Under the pieces are notes generated by a model that was not told the origin of the DNA, ran no database searches, and was given only the letters and a program-made list of their open reading frames with translations. This document shows, in pieces, positions 26,402 to 33,990 of a stretch of 47,369 nt of DNA; the stretch's first letter is position 1; each line of letters starts with the position of its first letter. The position numbers and the translations under genes were made by a program. This DNA is from Solibacillus palustris (lineage in GTDB: Bacteria > Bacillota > Bacilli > Bacillales_A > Planococcaceae), in assembly GCF_022549215.1 (NCBI RefSeq), contig NZ_JAKZFC010000012.1:1-47369 (forward strand), in the 5' to 3' direction.

Positions 26402-26546
26402 GCTCTACATTAAGAGCAAGCCGCACTTCATTTTCATCAAATAAGCCGTCTCCCAACTCTTTACTAATAAATTAGTATCGAATAAATTTAAAAAACTCAG
26501 TCGAATTTTCTAAATCAGAAACAGAAAATAATAAATAACATTTCAT
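26402..26546 (-). pseudogene. Decayed 5' fragment of a second fosB
   Basis: Read on the minus strand from ATG 26546, the frame gives [10 protein letters not shown] followed by a TEFFK stretch, then a stop, and later a segment ending LALNVEQ. FosB at 22598-23020 has [10 protein letters not shown] at residues 10-19 and FALNVER at 48-54. The nucleotide match is also plain (GAAAACAGA-type blocks around the start, and CTCTACATT...AGAGC at the other end). Only about the first 55 codons remain, with substitutions and small deletions. It is a remnant, not an active gene. Confidence 0.85.
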
Positions 26547-26582
26547 TCTTCCACTCACTTTTCCTTGTTTAATTAAGTAACA

Positions 26583-27458
26583 TTATTCAAACGTTCGGCA
26601 TTGTATTTCACTTTCTTCTGGCGAAATATGTTTCTTTATTTTTAAATTTGTTACTTGTAACCCTGTTAGGTTAGAATCACTTACAGAAAAAGTAAGTTTA
26701 TTATAATCTCCACCGTGGTGTCCTGAATAGTTTAAAGCACTTCCATAAATGAGGTGTCTCCTAGGGTCTCCATCAATGGGTTCAATTTTGATTTTGGGAC
26801 ACATAAAAAATTCCGCATAAGATGGTCCTAAATGAGATAAATAACGTGAATATAATGCTTCCTCGAGTAACTCTTCTTTAGTAAGCCCGTCCACTTCTTT
26901 TCTCCAACCTACCATGAGCCAATCATAAAGAGATTGTGACTTTAATCGCACTTTTTGACTATTTTCCGAAACGATAATTTCCCCTTCTTTAGCCGTGCAA
27001 ATGTTGCGTTTATTATCAACTACACACGTATAAGCTGGTTCTATCGTGATTACTTCATCATTTGTCATTTTTATCGTTAATTTATTGGATGGATTATCTA
27101 AAGTAGCTTCGATTGTTCCATTCACTCGGTCAGAGTTATTAAGCCAGTAAACCACTTTTCTGAGTACACGTTCTTGAAAACCATCATTGATACTGAATAC
27201 ACGCTGAAGTCCGGAATCATTTTCAACTTTAATGTATTGAATATCATTATGCTCTAATGAATGCGTCATCAATTGTTCAAAAGTAGGTTGATTGGTATTC
27301 TTTTTTGCCTCAGCCATTTGGTTAGATAAATTCATTAAATTCCCATTAAAATCATTCTTTCTAATAAAACCTTGGCTAGGTGCATCTTGCTTCGCAAAAA
27401 CAATAGCAATATTTACGAGAAATAGGACACAAAAAAGGACGTAGAATTTTTTCTTCAA
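26583..27458 (-). CDS. Secreted protein of unknown function
   Basis: A 291-aa protein with an N-terminal signal peptide or anchor (1-22, no lipobox cysteine). I do not recognise a family. Four cysteines are visible (in TCVVDNKRNICTA and in FFMCPK and EIQCRTF), a spacing that suggests disulfides outside the cell. The start is a TTG at 27458 with AGGTAGGTG upstream. It is flanked by the fosB remnant on one side and a small membrane gene on the other, with no obvious partner. Confidence 0.55.
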   Translation of the reverse strand: MKKKFYVLFCVLFLVNIAIVFAKQDAPSQGFIRKNDFNGNLMNLSNQMAEAKKNTNQPTFEQLMTHSLEHNDIQYIKVENDSGLQRVFSINDGFQERVLRKVVYWLNNSDRVNGTIEATLDNPSNKLTIKMTNDEVITIEPAYTCVVDNKRNICTAKEGEIIVSENSQKVRLKSQSLYDWLMVGWRKEVDGLTKEELLEEALYSRYLSHLGPSYAEFFMCPKIKIEPIDGDPRRHLIYGSALNYSGHHGGDYNKLTFSVSDSNLTGLQVTNLKIKKHISPEESEIQCRTFE

Positions 27459-27800
27459 TAAAGCACACCTACCTTTCTTGATAGGTATCTTCCCCGAATA
27501 TTCTTCACCTATCCAGCTGCGTTAGTTGAAGTACATTTCTTCGCAATCTTATCGTGATATTAACTTAAATATCCAACCAAAAAATTATTTCAAATCTAAA
27601 AATTTACTGTATTTAAAATGAAGTTTGATTAAAAAGTCCTTGAAAACCAATATTTCACGCTAAATTAAATGAACCCGCTTTGAAAAAGAGTGATCAAAAC
27701 AACTTCATTCTCTTTGAAGCACTTTATAGTTTTTATAATATAGTTTGATTATTTTCTGCCGCTGTTCCTCAACAAACGCGCCTGATTCTGGAATAATCTC
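27459..27800. other. Intergenic region with in-frame coding-like tail
   Basis: There is no complete gene in 342 bases. On the minus strand, 27705-27800 continues the frame of the small membrane gene past its TAA for 31 sense codons, giving a charged helical segment (SGAFVEEQRQKIIKLYYK). It looks like coding sequence cut off by a stop. The remainder is AT-rich and featureless. Confidence 0.5.
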
Positions 27801-28031
27801 TTAAGGAGCAAATAGGAAAGGCAGTAAAGTTGCCAGCGAGAAAAGAAGGATAATTATGTTTCCAAATAGAGCAATTACTCTAAGTTTGGTTCGAACCTGT
27901 AAATAATAAAAAGCAAAAAACAAAGCTATTAATGCGTATGGTAATAAATTGCTACCCGTTGCTATGGCTGAACCTAAAACAAACAATACAATTAGCCCCG
28001 AAATAATATTGAATATGTGTATTTTTTTCAT
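27801..28031 (-). CDS. Small membrane protein
   Basis: A 76-aa protein with three hydrophobic segments and a few basic residues between them (RTKLRV). I place the start at the ATG at 28031, 9 bases after GGAG; upstream in-frame ATGs at 28043 and beyond have poor ribosome sites. Function unknown. The frame continues open for 31 more codons after the TAA, so the present stop may be a recent mutation. Confidence 0.6.
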   Translation of the reverse strand: MKKIHIFNIISGLIVLFVLGSAIATGSNLLPYALIALFFAFYYLQVRTKLRVIALFGNIIILLFSLATLLPFLFAP

Positions 28032-28797
28032 TTTATCATTCTCCATTCTCCCTTCGAAAGCAATGATCATCAATTATCTGGCCCGTTTGTTTATGAGTGG
28101 TCAGCTTTGGTATGTTCCCTTTTCTTCTGTCGAGAAAATTCCCCATAAAACAAACAATTCCTAATCTGTTATAAATTTCCTGCATAATTTCATTAAATCT
28201 TAAGAAATGCCCTAAGTTTTTATTAATATTTTCTTTTTATAATTAGTACTATCTTGATGGAAGGAAGATGACATATTAAAAAAACTATTACTACGAACAC
28301 AGATTTTTTGATGATAATGTAATTTAGTCAAAAAGCCCAGTGGTGATATGCCAACCATAAAAAACATTGAATCTGAAAACTTTTAAGCTACTAATAAACT
28401 GTTTATAAGCGCTCAAATAAACCTTGCATTTTTTGTGCAAAAAAAAATGGACGTAAATGAAAGCTAATTAAAGGGTCTGAAAGAAAGTGAATAGGTAAAT
28501 ACTCTCTCCTATCGGTTGGTATGTGGATGTGATTCGTGCGTAGTAGCGAATGCATGAGGCGTACAAGTATAAAATTGGATAACACAAATAAGCAGGTAAG
28601 TACCTGTTAGCTATACTATTTTGAATGGTTAAAATGGAAGTTCCTTTTGGTACCTCGTGTAAAACAGGACAACATAAATAGAGTGAGGGAGCCAAAAGGC
28701 GACTATCTCCTATAAGAAATCCAACAGGTCGTCCAGATCAACAGGAAATTCTATTGGAAAGAGCTTTTACTACTAATATATGAGGAGTCAAATAAAT
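28032..28797. other. Long geneless region before vanY-like gene
   Basis: About 770 bases with no supported gene. The right part (28460-28780) is less AT-rich than its surroundings and includes a palindrome CAGGTA-AG-TACCTG near 28592. A short open stretch reads NPTGRPDQQEILLERAF, ending just before the next gene at about 28782. This could be a worn gene remnant or an RNA leader. It fits no riboswitch class that I can recognise. Confidence 0.4.
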
Positions 28798-29475
28798 ATG
28801 ATAAAAAAAATAGTTGCATTTGCATTACTAATGATGATTCTAATTGTTTCTGGCTGTTTCGGAAATGAACAAAACAAACAACAAAAACAACAGGAAGTAC
28901 TTACTGTCGATGATCCTGAAAGTATCACGGTTCTAGTCAACAAACAATATGCTTTTCCGGAAGGCTATGAACCGAAAGATCTCGTTTATCCAAATGCTCC
29001 ATTTATATTTAATGAAAAAATAGAAAAAAGAATGATGAGAGAAGAAGCAGCGAAGTATCTCGAAAAAATGTTCCATGCGGCGAATCAGCAGAATATTCAT
29101 CTAGCAGGTGTTTCAGCCTATCGTTCTTCTCAAACTCAAACAGTCCTATTTAATAATTATGTTGAAAGAGATGGAATCGAAAAAGCAAGAACATATAGTG
29201 CTGTTCCTGGAACAAGCGAACATCAATCAGGATTAGCAATTGACGTTAGTGGATCCGATGGTTCTTGTGCAGCAGAGGACTGTTTCGCGAATACAGAAGA
29301 GGCAGCATGGCTTGAAGATAACGCCCATAAATATGGATATATCATTCGCTTTCCAAAGGACAAAGAAAATATTACCGGTTACCAATATGAACCATGGCAT
29401 ATTCGTTATGTTGGTGTAAATTTATCCACTGAGTTATTCAATAAAGGGTTAACATTAGAAGAATATTATGAGTAG
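28798..29475 (+). CDS. VanY-type D-Ala-D-Ala carboxypeptidase lipoprotein
   Basis: A 225-aa membrane-anchored peptidase that trims the terminal D-Ala of peptidoglycan stem peptides. The lipobox ends at C20 (IVSGC). The VanY/DacB zinc motifs are present: H142 and D149 in SEHQSGLAIDV, E198 and H201 in EPWHIRYVG, together with SAYRSSQTQ. I place the start at the ATG at 28798, 10 bases after GAGGAG; the in-frame ATG at 28780 overlaps that site. It is transcribed alone and followed by two hairpins. A role in wall remodelling or glycopeptide tolerance is family-based inference. Confidence 0.92.
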   Translation: MIKKIVAFALLMMILIVSGCFGNEQNKQQKQQEVLTVDDPESITVLVNKQYAFPEGYEPKDLVYPNAPFIFNEKIEKRMMREEAAKYLEKMFHAANQQNIHLAGVSAYRSSQTQTVLFNNYVERDGIEKARTYSAVPGTSEHQSGLAIDVSGSDGSCAAEDCFANTEEAAWLEDNAHKYGYIIRFPKDKENITGYQYEPWHIRYVGVNLSTELFNKGLTLEEYYE

Positions 29476-29523
29476 CACCTGTGAGCAGAGAGTGAAAATA
29501 ACAATGAGTATCTTGAAGAAGTA

Positions 29524-29595
29524 AAATTTCTCCAATTATAGGCGTGGGAGAAATTAATTTAGTGGGCCCCCATTGAAAAATGGGAGCTCTTTTTA
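29524..29595 (+). terminator. Two successive hairpins after vanY-like gene
   Basis: The first stem is AATTTCTCC / GGGAGAAATT (29525-29555). The second is CCCATT-GAAA-AATGGG with extended pairing (29563-29590), followed by five T. The second is the likely terminator. Confidence 0.8.
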
Positions 29596-29630
29596 ATCTG
29601 TTAAGTATAGAAGTAAGGGAGAAATTAAGC

Positions 29631-29678
29631 ATGGAAAAGTGGGGCTTTTTATTAATTTTTGCAATCAAGGGGTGCTGA
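29631..29678 (+). CDS. Possible 15-aa peptide
   Basis: A very short frame (MEKWGFLLIFAIKGC) with AAGGGAG 10 bases before its ATG. It lies in the 380-base gap between the vanY-like gene and sigV, after the terminator. It could be a leader peptide or the worn start of a lost gene; nothing else supports it. The remainder of the gap holds only the sigV promoter. Confidence 0.25.
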   Translation: MEKWGFLLIFAIKGC

Positions 29679-29781
29679 CTATTTAAATACGTTGTTTTAA
29701 TACGGGCTTACTTTGTTTTGGTATGTCACTACTTTGGAATGATCAAACTTATCTCATCTTAGGATAAGTTTTTTATTGCTA

Positions 29782-29810
29782 TCAACTTTTTCTCCCCTTT
29801 CACACGTCTA
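29782..29810 (+). promoter_or_regulatory. ECF-type promoter of sigV-rsiV
   Basis: -35 TCAACT (29782-29787) followed by T-rich sequence, a 17-base spacer and -10 CGTCTA (29805-29810), 46 bases before the sigV start. It fits autoregulation by SigV. Confidence 0.72.
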
Positions 29811-29856
29811 GTAGTTGTATACAATTTTTAAATGTAAAAAAGGAGCTTCTTAGGAC

Positions 29857-30375
29857 ATGAAAACAAGAAATGCATTTCAACATGAAGAAATATTTGTCCA
29901 GTTTATTCGCGAACAGAAAGAACGTTTTTATTTGCTCGCGTATAACTATACGAAAAATGAACAGGACGCACTTGATGTTGTACAAGACAGTATTCAAAAA
30001 GCAATGCTTTCTCTCGATCGACTAGAAAATGTCGAGTATATGAAAAGCTGGTTTTATAAAATCGTCGTACGTACAGCCATTGATTTTTTACGTAAGCATA
30101 AACGCTTACAGGTGACAGACGATGATACTTTGCAAAATTTAACACCTGCACAAGAGGATGTCTACGAAAACGTTGATTTAGAGCATGCGTTAGACGAGTT
30201 ACCTCAAATGTATCGTGAAGTTGTCATTTTACACTATTTTGAAGATTTAAAGCTCGCTGATGTAGCTAATATTCTTAACATTAATTTGAGTACAGCCAAA
30301 TCTCGCCTTTATAAAGCGTTAAAACTCTTAAAAATTCAATTGCAAGATGTGAAAGGAGAAACAGCACATGGATAA
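29857..30375 (+). CDS. sigV: ECF sigma factor SigV
   Basis: A 172-aa group IV sigma factor. Region 2 includes DALDVVQDSIQKAM and YMKSWFYKIVVRTAIDFLRK. Region 4 includes LADVANILNINLSTAKSRLYKAL. Identification as SigV rests on its partner, an RsiV-type protein, encoded by the overlapping next gene (8-base overlap). In Bacillus and Enterococcus SigV is released when RsiV binds lysozyme, and it switches on wall-modification genes. A GGAG is seen 11 bases before the ATG. It has a CGTC-type promoter upstream. Confidence 0.85.
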   Translation: MKTRNAFQHEEIFVQFIREQKERFYLLAYNYTKNEQDALDVVQDSIQKAMLSLDRLENVEYMKSWFYKIVVRTAIDFLRKHKRLQVTDDDTLQNLTPAQEDVYENVDLEHALDELPQMYREVVILHYFEDLKLADVANILNINLSTAKSRLYKALKLLKIQLQDVKGETAHG

Positions 30376-31255
30376 AAAATTAAAAGAATTAGAAAAGCAA
30401 TATAATGAGGTACCTATTCCAAAAGAGCTTGATTTTGTAGTTGAAAAAGCACTAAAGCAAGGCACAAAGAAGAGAAAAAACCGAGCACCACAATGGTTAC
30501 TTGGATCTGCAGCGGCGGCTATACTTTTTACAGCTAGTTTAAATGCCAGTCCAGCTATGGCGCAAAAACTTTCAGAAATCCCTGTTGTTGGTAGCATCGT
30601 CAAAGTTTTAACATGGACTGAATATGAAGTAAAAGAAGACACATATGATGCTAACATTAAGGTACCTTCTATCGAAAACCTAGAAAATAAAGATCTTGCC
30701 AATACTTTAAATGAAAAATACCGTTCAGAAGGTAAGGCTCTATATGATGCATTTGTTTCTGACGTTGAATATGTAAAGGGACAGGGAGGTGGTCATGTAG
30801 GGATAGATAGCGGTTATGAAATCAAAACAGATAATGACCAAATCTTATCGATTGCCCGTTATACCGTCAATACAGTTGGATCATCTTCTACAACTATGCA
30901 CTACGATACAATTGATAAACAAAATGAAATTTTAATTACACTACCGATGTTATTTAAAGACGATAGTTATATTAAATCGATCAGTGAAAACATTATTGAA
31001 CAAATGCGTGAACAAGCTGCATCCGACCCAGATAAAAAGTACTGGGTAATAGGAGGAGGTCTCCCTGATGAAGAAGTTATAGATGGATTTACAGCTATTA
31101 AAGCTGATCAACAATTCTATATTTCTGATAAAGGTAAACTTGTTATTTCCTTCGATAAATACGAAGTAGCAGCAGGCTATATGGGTATAGTAGAATTCGA
31201 AATCCCAACCGATGTCCTAAAAAATGATCTTGTAAGTTCTGAATATATTCATTAA
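30368..31255 (+). CDS. rsiV: Anti-sigma-V factor RsiV
   Basis: A 295-aa single-pass membrane protein. The start (DKKLKELEKQYNEVPIPKELD) matches the sigma-binding end of RsiV, a membrane segment lies at about 42-64, and the outside part is of the DUF4163/DUF3298 type, as in lysozyme-binding RsiV. It would hold SigV inactive until cut by signal peptidase and RasP after lysozyme binding. It is translationally coupled to sigV. No oatA gene follows, unlike B. subtilis: a terminator comes immediately. Confidence 0.87.
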   Translation: MDKKLKELEKQYNEVPIPKELDFVVEKALKQGTKKRKNRAPQWLLGSAAAAILFTASLNASPAMAQKLSEIPVVGSIVKVLTWTEYEVKEDTYDANIKVPSIENLENKDLANTLNEKYRSEGKALYDAFVSDVEYVKGQGGGHVGIDSGYEIKTDNDQILSIARYTVNTVGSSSTTMHYDTIDKQNEILITLPMLFKDDSYIKSISENIIEQMREQAASDPDKKYWVIGGGLPDEEVIDGFTAIKADQQFYISDKGKLVISFDKYEVAAGYMGIVEFEIPTDVLKNDLVSSEYIH

Positions 31256-31286
31256 TCATTTTGCTAAAAAGCATAGTTCCAAAATA

Positions 31287-31328
31287 CGAGGTATTTGACG
31301 ATTAAATTGTCAAATACCTCGCTTTTTT
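31287..31328 (+). terminator. Intrinsic terminator of sigV-rsiV
   Basis: A perfect 13-base stem (31287-31299 with 31309-31321), a 9-base loop and a run of T to 31328. Confidence 0.93.
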
Positions 31329-31416
31329 ATTTATGAAATACTTCTTTGATTCTTCTTTTAAGGGGAGTCTATCAATAGACTACACCTCACTCATGTACAC
31401 AAACTATGGCTATCAT

Positions 31417-31974
31417 TTATTTTTTTCGACGAGATAATACAACGATTGATAAGATTAGAATTATCGCAATAATTCCTACTACAATCCAAACTACCGAAGA
31501 TGATTCTTCTTTTTCGCTTGTTTCTTGAGAATCTAATTGTTCTTCATTCGATGCTACTTCTTCTGTAACTGCTGTTTCATCTGATGGAGTTGTTACCTCC
31601 TCCACTACAGGTTCCTCTGCAACATTCATAGTGAACGAATATGATCCCTCTAATGGGTGACCATCTGCACTGATAATTGTCCAATCTACCTTATATTCAT
31701 CATTTGCTAAAGGGTTCACCAGTTTACCAATTAATTGTTTATCAGCAATTACAACTTCACCCAATTCAATTTTTTCGCCATTTGAAGTATAAAGCTCCAT
31801 AATACTACCTTGTTCAATAGCCTCTTCAAAGTTTAATACTAACTCTGTTAATGACTCTGTTACGACTTCACCATTTGCTGGTACAGTTTCACCGATATGT
31901 GAATGGGCAAATGCAAATGTATTTATACTAAATGTAAACAAAATAGCAGCAATAGCAGTTATGAATTTTTTCAT
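31417..31974 (-). CDS. CopC-domain membrane-anchored copper protein
   Basis: A 185-aa exported protein. A signal peptide (1-23) should leave His24 as N-terminus of the mature protein (HSHIGETVPANGE), the typical copper-ligand position in CopC. The CopC beta-barrel covers about 24-120, with DGHPLEGSYSFT near its end. An acidic, Thr/Glu-rich linker and a C-terminal membrane segment (about 158-180) with RRKK anchor it. It probably binds copper outside the membrane. No CopD or YcnJ membrane domain is fused or adjacent, so its uptake or resistance role is uncertain. A small palindrome at 31366-31381 may terminate it. Confidence 0.85.
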   Translation of the reverse strand: MKKFITAIAAILFTFSINTFAFAHSHIGETVPANGEVVTESLTELVLNFEEAIEQGSIMELYTSNGEKIELGEVVIADKQLIGKLVNPLANDEYKVDWTIISADGHPLEGSYSFTMNVAEEPVVEEVTTPSDETAVTEEVASNEEQLDSQETSEKEESSSVVWIVVGIIAIILILSIVVLSRRKK

Positions 31975-32207
31975 TAAAATTCATCCTTTCTATCAAAAAT
32001 TTTTTTGTAGCGGTTTTCATTATAGGCAATTACATCATACTTAACAATGTCCAGTCTCTGCTCAAATAATAATTCTACTCAATTTTTGTCCAATTAATTA
32101 ATTGTTTGTGAAAGACTTATTCACATTTTGAAATTTATTATTTTTTATAATTAAGGTTATTATCCGCCAAAAATAAAACTATCTCGCATATATGCAAGAT
32201 AGTTCAT
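31975..32207 (-). other. CopC upstream region and hairpin
   Basis: AT-rich, without a gene. At 32178-32204 a compact inverted repeat (ACTATCT-GCAT / ATGC-AGATAGT) is followed on the minus strand by a T run. It is the likely old terminator of the thioredoxin remnant. Confidence 0.6.
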
Positions 32208-32413
32208 TTATAACAGCGGTTTAATATATTTTTCTAATAGCTCTTCTCCAACGGTCCTGCTATTTCTTGCTCGATTTCACCTTCACTTTTCAAAATAATC
32301 GTTGTAGGAATTGAAAAAGCACCATACATCGTGCTAATATCACCGGAAGCATCCAGTAAAATATTCAAATTGTCTTTTAGTTTTCCAACCAGTTGTTCTT
32401 TTTGCATTTCCAT
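32208..32413 (-). pseudogene. Decayed TlpA/ResA-like thioredoxin gene
   Basis: On the minus strand from ATG 32413 the frame reads NLNILLDASGDISTMYGAF followed by SIPTTIILKSEGEIEQE, the C-terminal half of a TlpA/ResA thioredoxin domain with its cis-proline (IPTT). The N-terminal half with the CxxC site is missing. Near the end a one-base shift separates IAGPL from the natural ending EELLEKYIKPLL, which finishes at the TAA at 32208. So this is a truncated and frameshifted remnant. The parent would have been an exported thiol-disulfide protein. Confidence 0.78.
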
Positions 32414-32564
32414 CTGAAGAGAAATCTTGTATTTTTAGCCTACGTATATACTTACTTAATTCCCCCTGTCCTCTTCCTTGTTTTACATATCGTTAGTTTT
32501 TTTCTTCCATCCATCCACTTTTTTTTTCGCCATTTAAAATAACGCCATTTTAATGAAAATAAAA

Positions 32565-32601
32565 AATCGTATTCAAGGAAATAATTACCTTAAATACGAT
32601 T
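32565..32601. terminator. Hairpin in the gap before the 33-kb sigma locus
   Basis: A 14-base stem with one mismatch (AATCGTATT-x-AAGG / CCTT-x-AATACGATT), with A-rich sequence on the left. It could be a terminator for a lost leftward gene. The surrounding 32414-32867 has no gene, and has T-rich, weakly repeated sequence at 32620-32710. Confidence 0.6.
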
Positions 32602-32867
32602 ATTAATAAATGAAACAAATAGTATACAACTTTATTATTGAGTGCTTAACTTTATAATTCAGTTTAAATCTTTATTATCTAGTTTATACCTTTGTTATGT
32701 TTTTGTTTAATAACAACAATGTCGGGTACTCCAAAATACTGTAATCCGCATTTCTAGGTTATGTGAAATGCTTAACACAAAAGAAAGTCGGGAACTAAGA
32801 TGTCTAGGATTTTTGGGAAGGATTGTAGAATTATAATCTATAATGAAAATTAAATAAGGGGGATAAA

Positions 32868-32942
32868 ATGGTTGGTATAATTATTGCATTAATTTTCGTT
32901 GTTCCTTTTTCCACTTATACTCTAGAATACAGGCGGTCATAA
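32868..32942 (+). CDS. Possible 24-aa membrane peptide
   Basis: A short frame starting at ATG 32868, 5 bases after AAGGGGG. It encodes a hydrophobic stretch (VGIIIALIFVVPFSTY) followed by a charged end (LEYRRS). It lies directly before the ECF promoter of the next operon. The good ribosome site and single membrane helix make it a plausible small protein. There is no homology evidence. Confidence 0.4.
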   Translation: MVGIIIALIFVVPFSTYTLEYRRS

Positions 32943-32959
32943 AAAAAATTATATTTTTT

Positions 32960-32987
32960 CAAACCGAATGAAGGGTAGCTTCGTCTA
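32960..32987 (+). promoter_or_regulatory. ECF-type promoter of sigma-PadR-FtsW operon
   Basis: -35 CAAACC (32960-32965), a 16-base spacer and -10 CGTCTA (32982-32987), 25 bases before the sigma gene start. It is similar to the promoter of the paralogous sigma gene at 15805-16332. Confidence 0.7.
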
Positions 32988-33012
32988 AGATATATGAGGG
33001 GGTGACAACTAG

Positions 33013-33564
33013 ATGAATGAACTAAATCAATTGGCGGTGACAGATGAAATGATGCTGGATGAGCGTGAGCAGATCATTGATCAATTAATGCGTGAATACA
33101 GCGATGATATCCTGCATCTTGTATATACATATGTAAAAAACCGAACCATAGCAGAAGATTTAGCACAAGAGATATTTATAAAGTGTTATGAAAAATTAAA
33201 TCAATTTAATCAGCAGTCAACAATAAAAACTTGGCTATATCGCATTGCGAGTAATCATTGCAAGGACTATTTAGGAAGCTGGCATTATCGCAAAATAACG
33301 CTTAGCAATAAAGTATTTGACCATATCCCTTCTAAGTCAAAACAGGTGGAAGAGGAGGTTATCAAGCATAGTGAAGAAAATAGCTTAACGAATGCCGTCA
33401 TGAATTTGCCTCTAAAGTACAGAGAAGTCGTATTTCTACATTATTATGAAGAACTGTCTTTAAAAGAGATCAGCAAGATTACTTCAGTAAATATAAATAC
33501 ATTAAAAACGAGATTAAAGCGTGCGAAGGAATTATTAAAAGACAAGATGATAGAGGAGGTTTAG
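33013..33564 (+). CDS. ECF RNA polymerase sigma factor
   Basis: A 183-aa group IV sigma factor. Region 2 has AEDLAQEIFIKCYEKLNQF and IKTWLYRIASNHCKDYLGSW. Region 4 has LSLKEISKITSVNINTLKTR. GAGGGGGTGA lies 7 bases before the ATG. Its closest relative in the window is the sigma factor at 15805-16332, which shares the region 2.4 block. It is the first gene of an operon with a PadR-like gene (3-base gap) and an FtsW-like gene. No conventional anti-sigma gene follows, so the PadR-like protein may serve that role. Confidence 0.92.
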   Translation: MNELNQLAVTDEMMLDEREQIIDQLMREYSDDILHLVYTYVKNRTIAEDLAQEIFIKCYEKLNQFNQQSTIKTWLYRIASNHCKDYLGSWHYRKITLSNKVFDHIPSKSKQVEEEVIKHSEENSLTNAVMNLPLKYREVVFLHYYEELSLKEISKITSVNINTLKTRLKRAKELLKDKMIEEV

Positions 33565-33567
33565 GAG

Positions 33568-33990
33568 ATGAATGATCCATTTAAGAACCTGAAGAGTTCG
33601 ATGGAAAAATCAATATTCAAGGATTTTTCTTTTTCTAATGAAAGAAAAAATGCCGTGCGTGAAGCCATTCGTACGAATCAGCAATCACAATTTCATACAG
33701 AAACCATTATAGCTATATTAGAATCTGTTCAGCATGAATCAAAGGATGGCTACAGTATTTCCGTCCAACTTTTTCAAAAAAATGAACGTGCTTTCCAAAA
33801 AAATGAAGGGCAGCTTTATACACTGCTACATCTATTAGAAAATAAAGAAATGCTTACTTCAAATTGGATAAATAACAAGAAATATTATTCTTTAAACTCC
33901 AAAGGTAAAAAATACTTAGCTACTTATAAACAAGATACCACTAAACAAGGATTATCCCTTAATCCCTTCATAACGGAGGCATCTTTATGA
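33568..33990 (+). CDS. PadR-like protein with sigma-locus N-terminal segment
   Basis: A 140-aa cytoplasmic protein. Residues about 45-115 fit a PadR winged helix: GYSISVQLF, then NEGQLYTLLHLLE, then YYSLNSKGKKYL. The first 40 residues (with FSNERKNAVREAI) are not part of PadR. They resemble the cytoplasmic start of the LCP-like sigma partner at 14793-15815 (FTKEDRHKVFEQL). AGGAGG lies 8 bases before the ATG. It overlaps the next gene by 4 bases. I infer a regulator that may contact the sigma factor through its N-terminus and DNA, or another protein, through the PadR part. Recognition helix residues cannot be judged. Confidence 0.72.
   Translation: MNDPFKNLKSSMEKSIFKDFSFSNERKNAVREAIRTNQQSQFHTETIIAILESVQHESKDGYSISVQLFQKNERAFQKNEGQLYTLLHLLENKEMLTSNWINNKKYYSLNSKGKKYLATYKQDTTKQGLSLNPFITEASL

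Noticed and set aside
28403-28695. Two overlapping open frames on the minus strand
   Set aside because: There is no ribosome site or family motif, and the Cys/Tyr/Pro-rich composition is unlike real genes here. Treated as non-coding.
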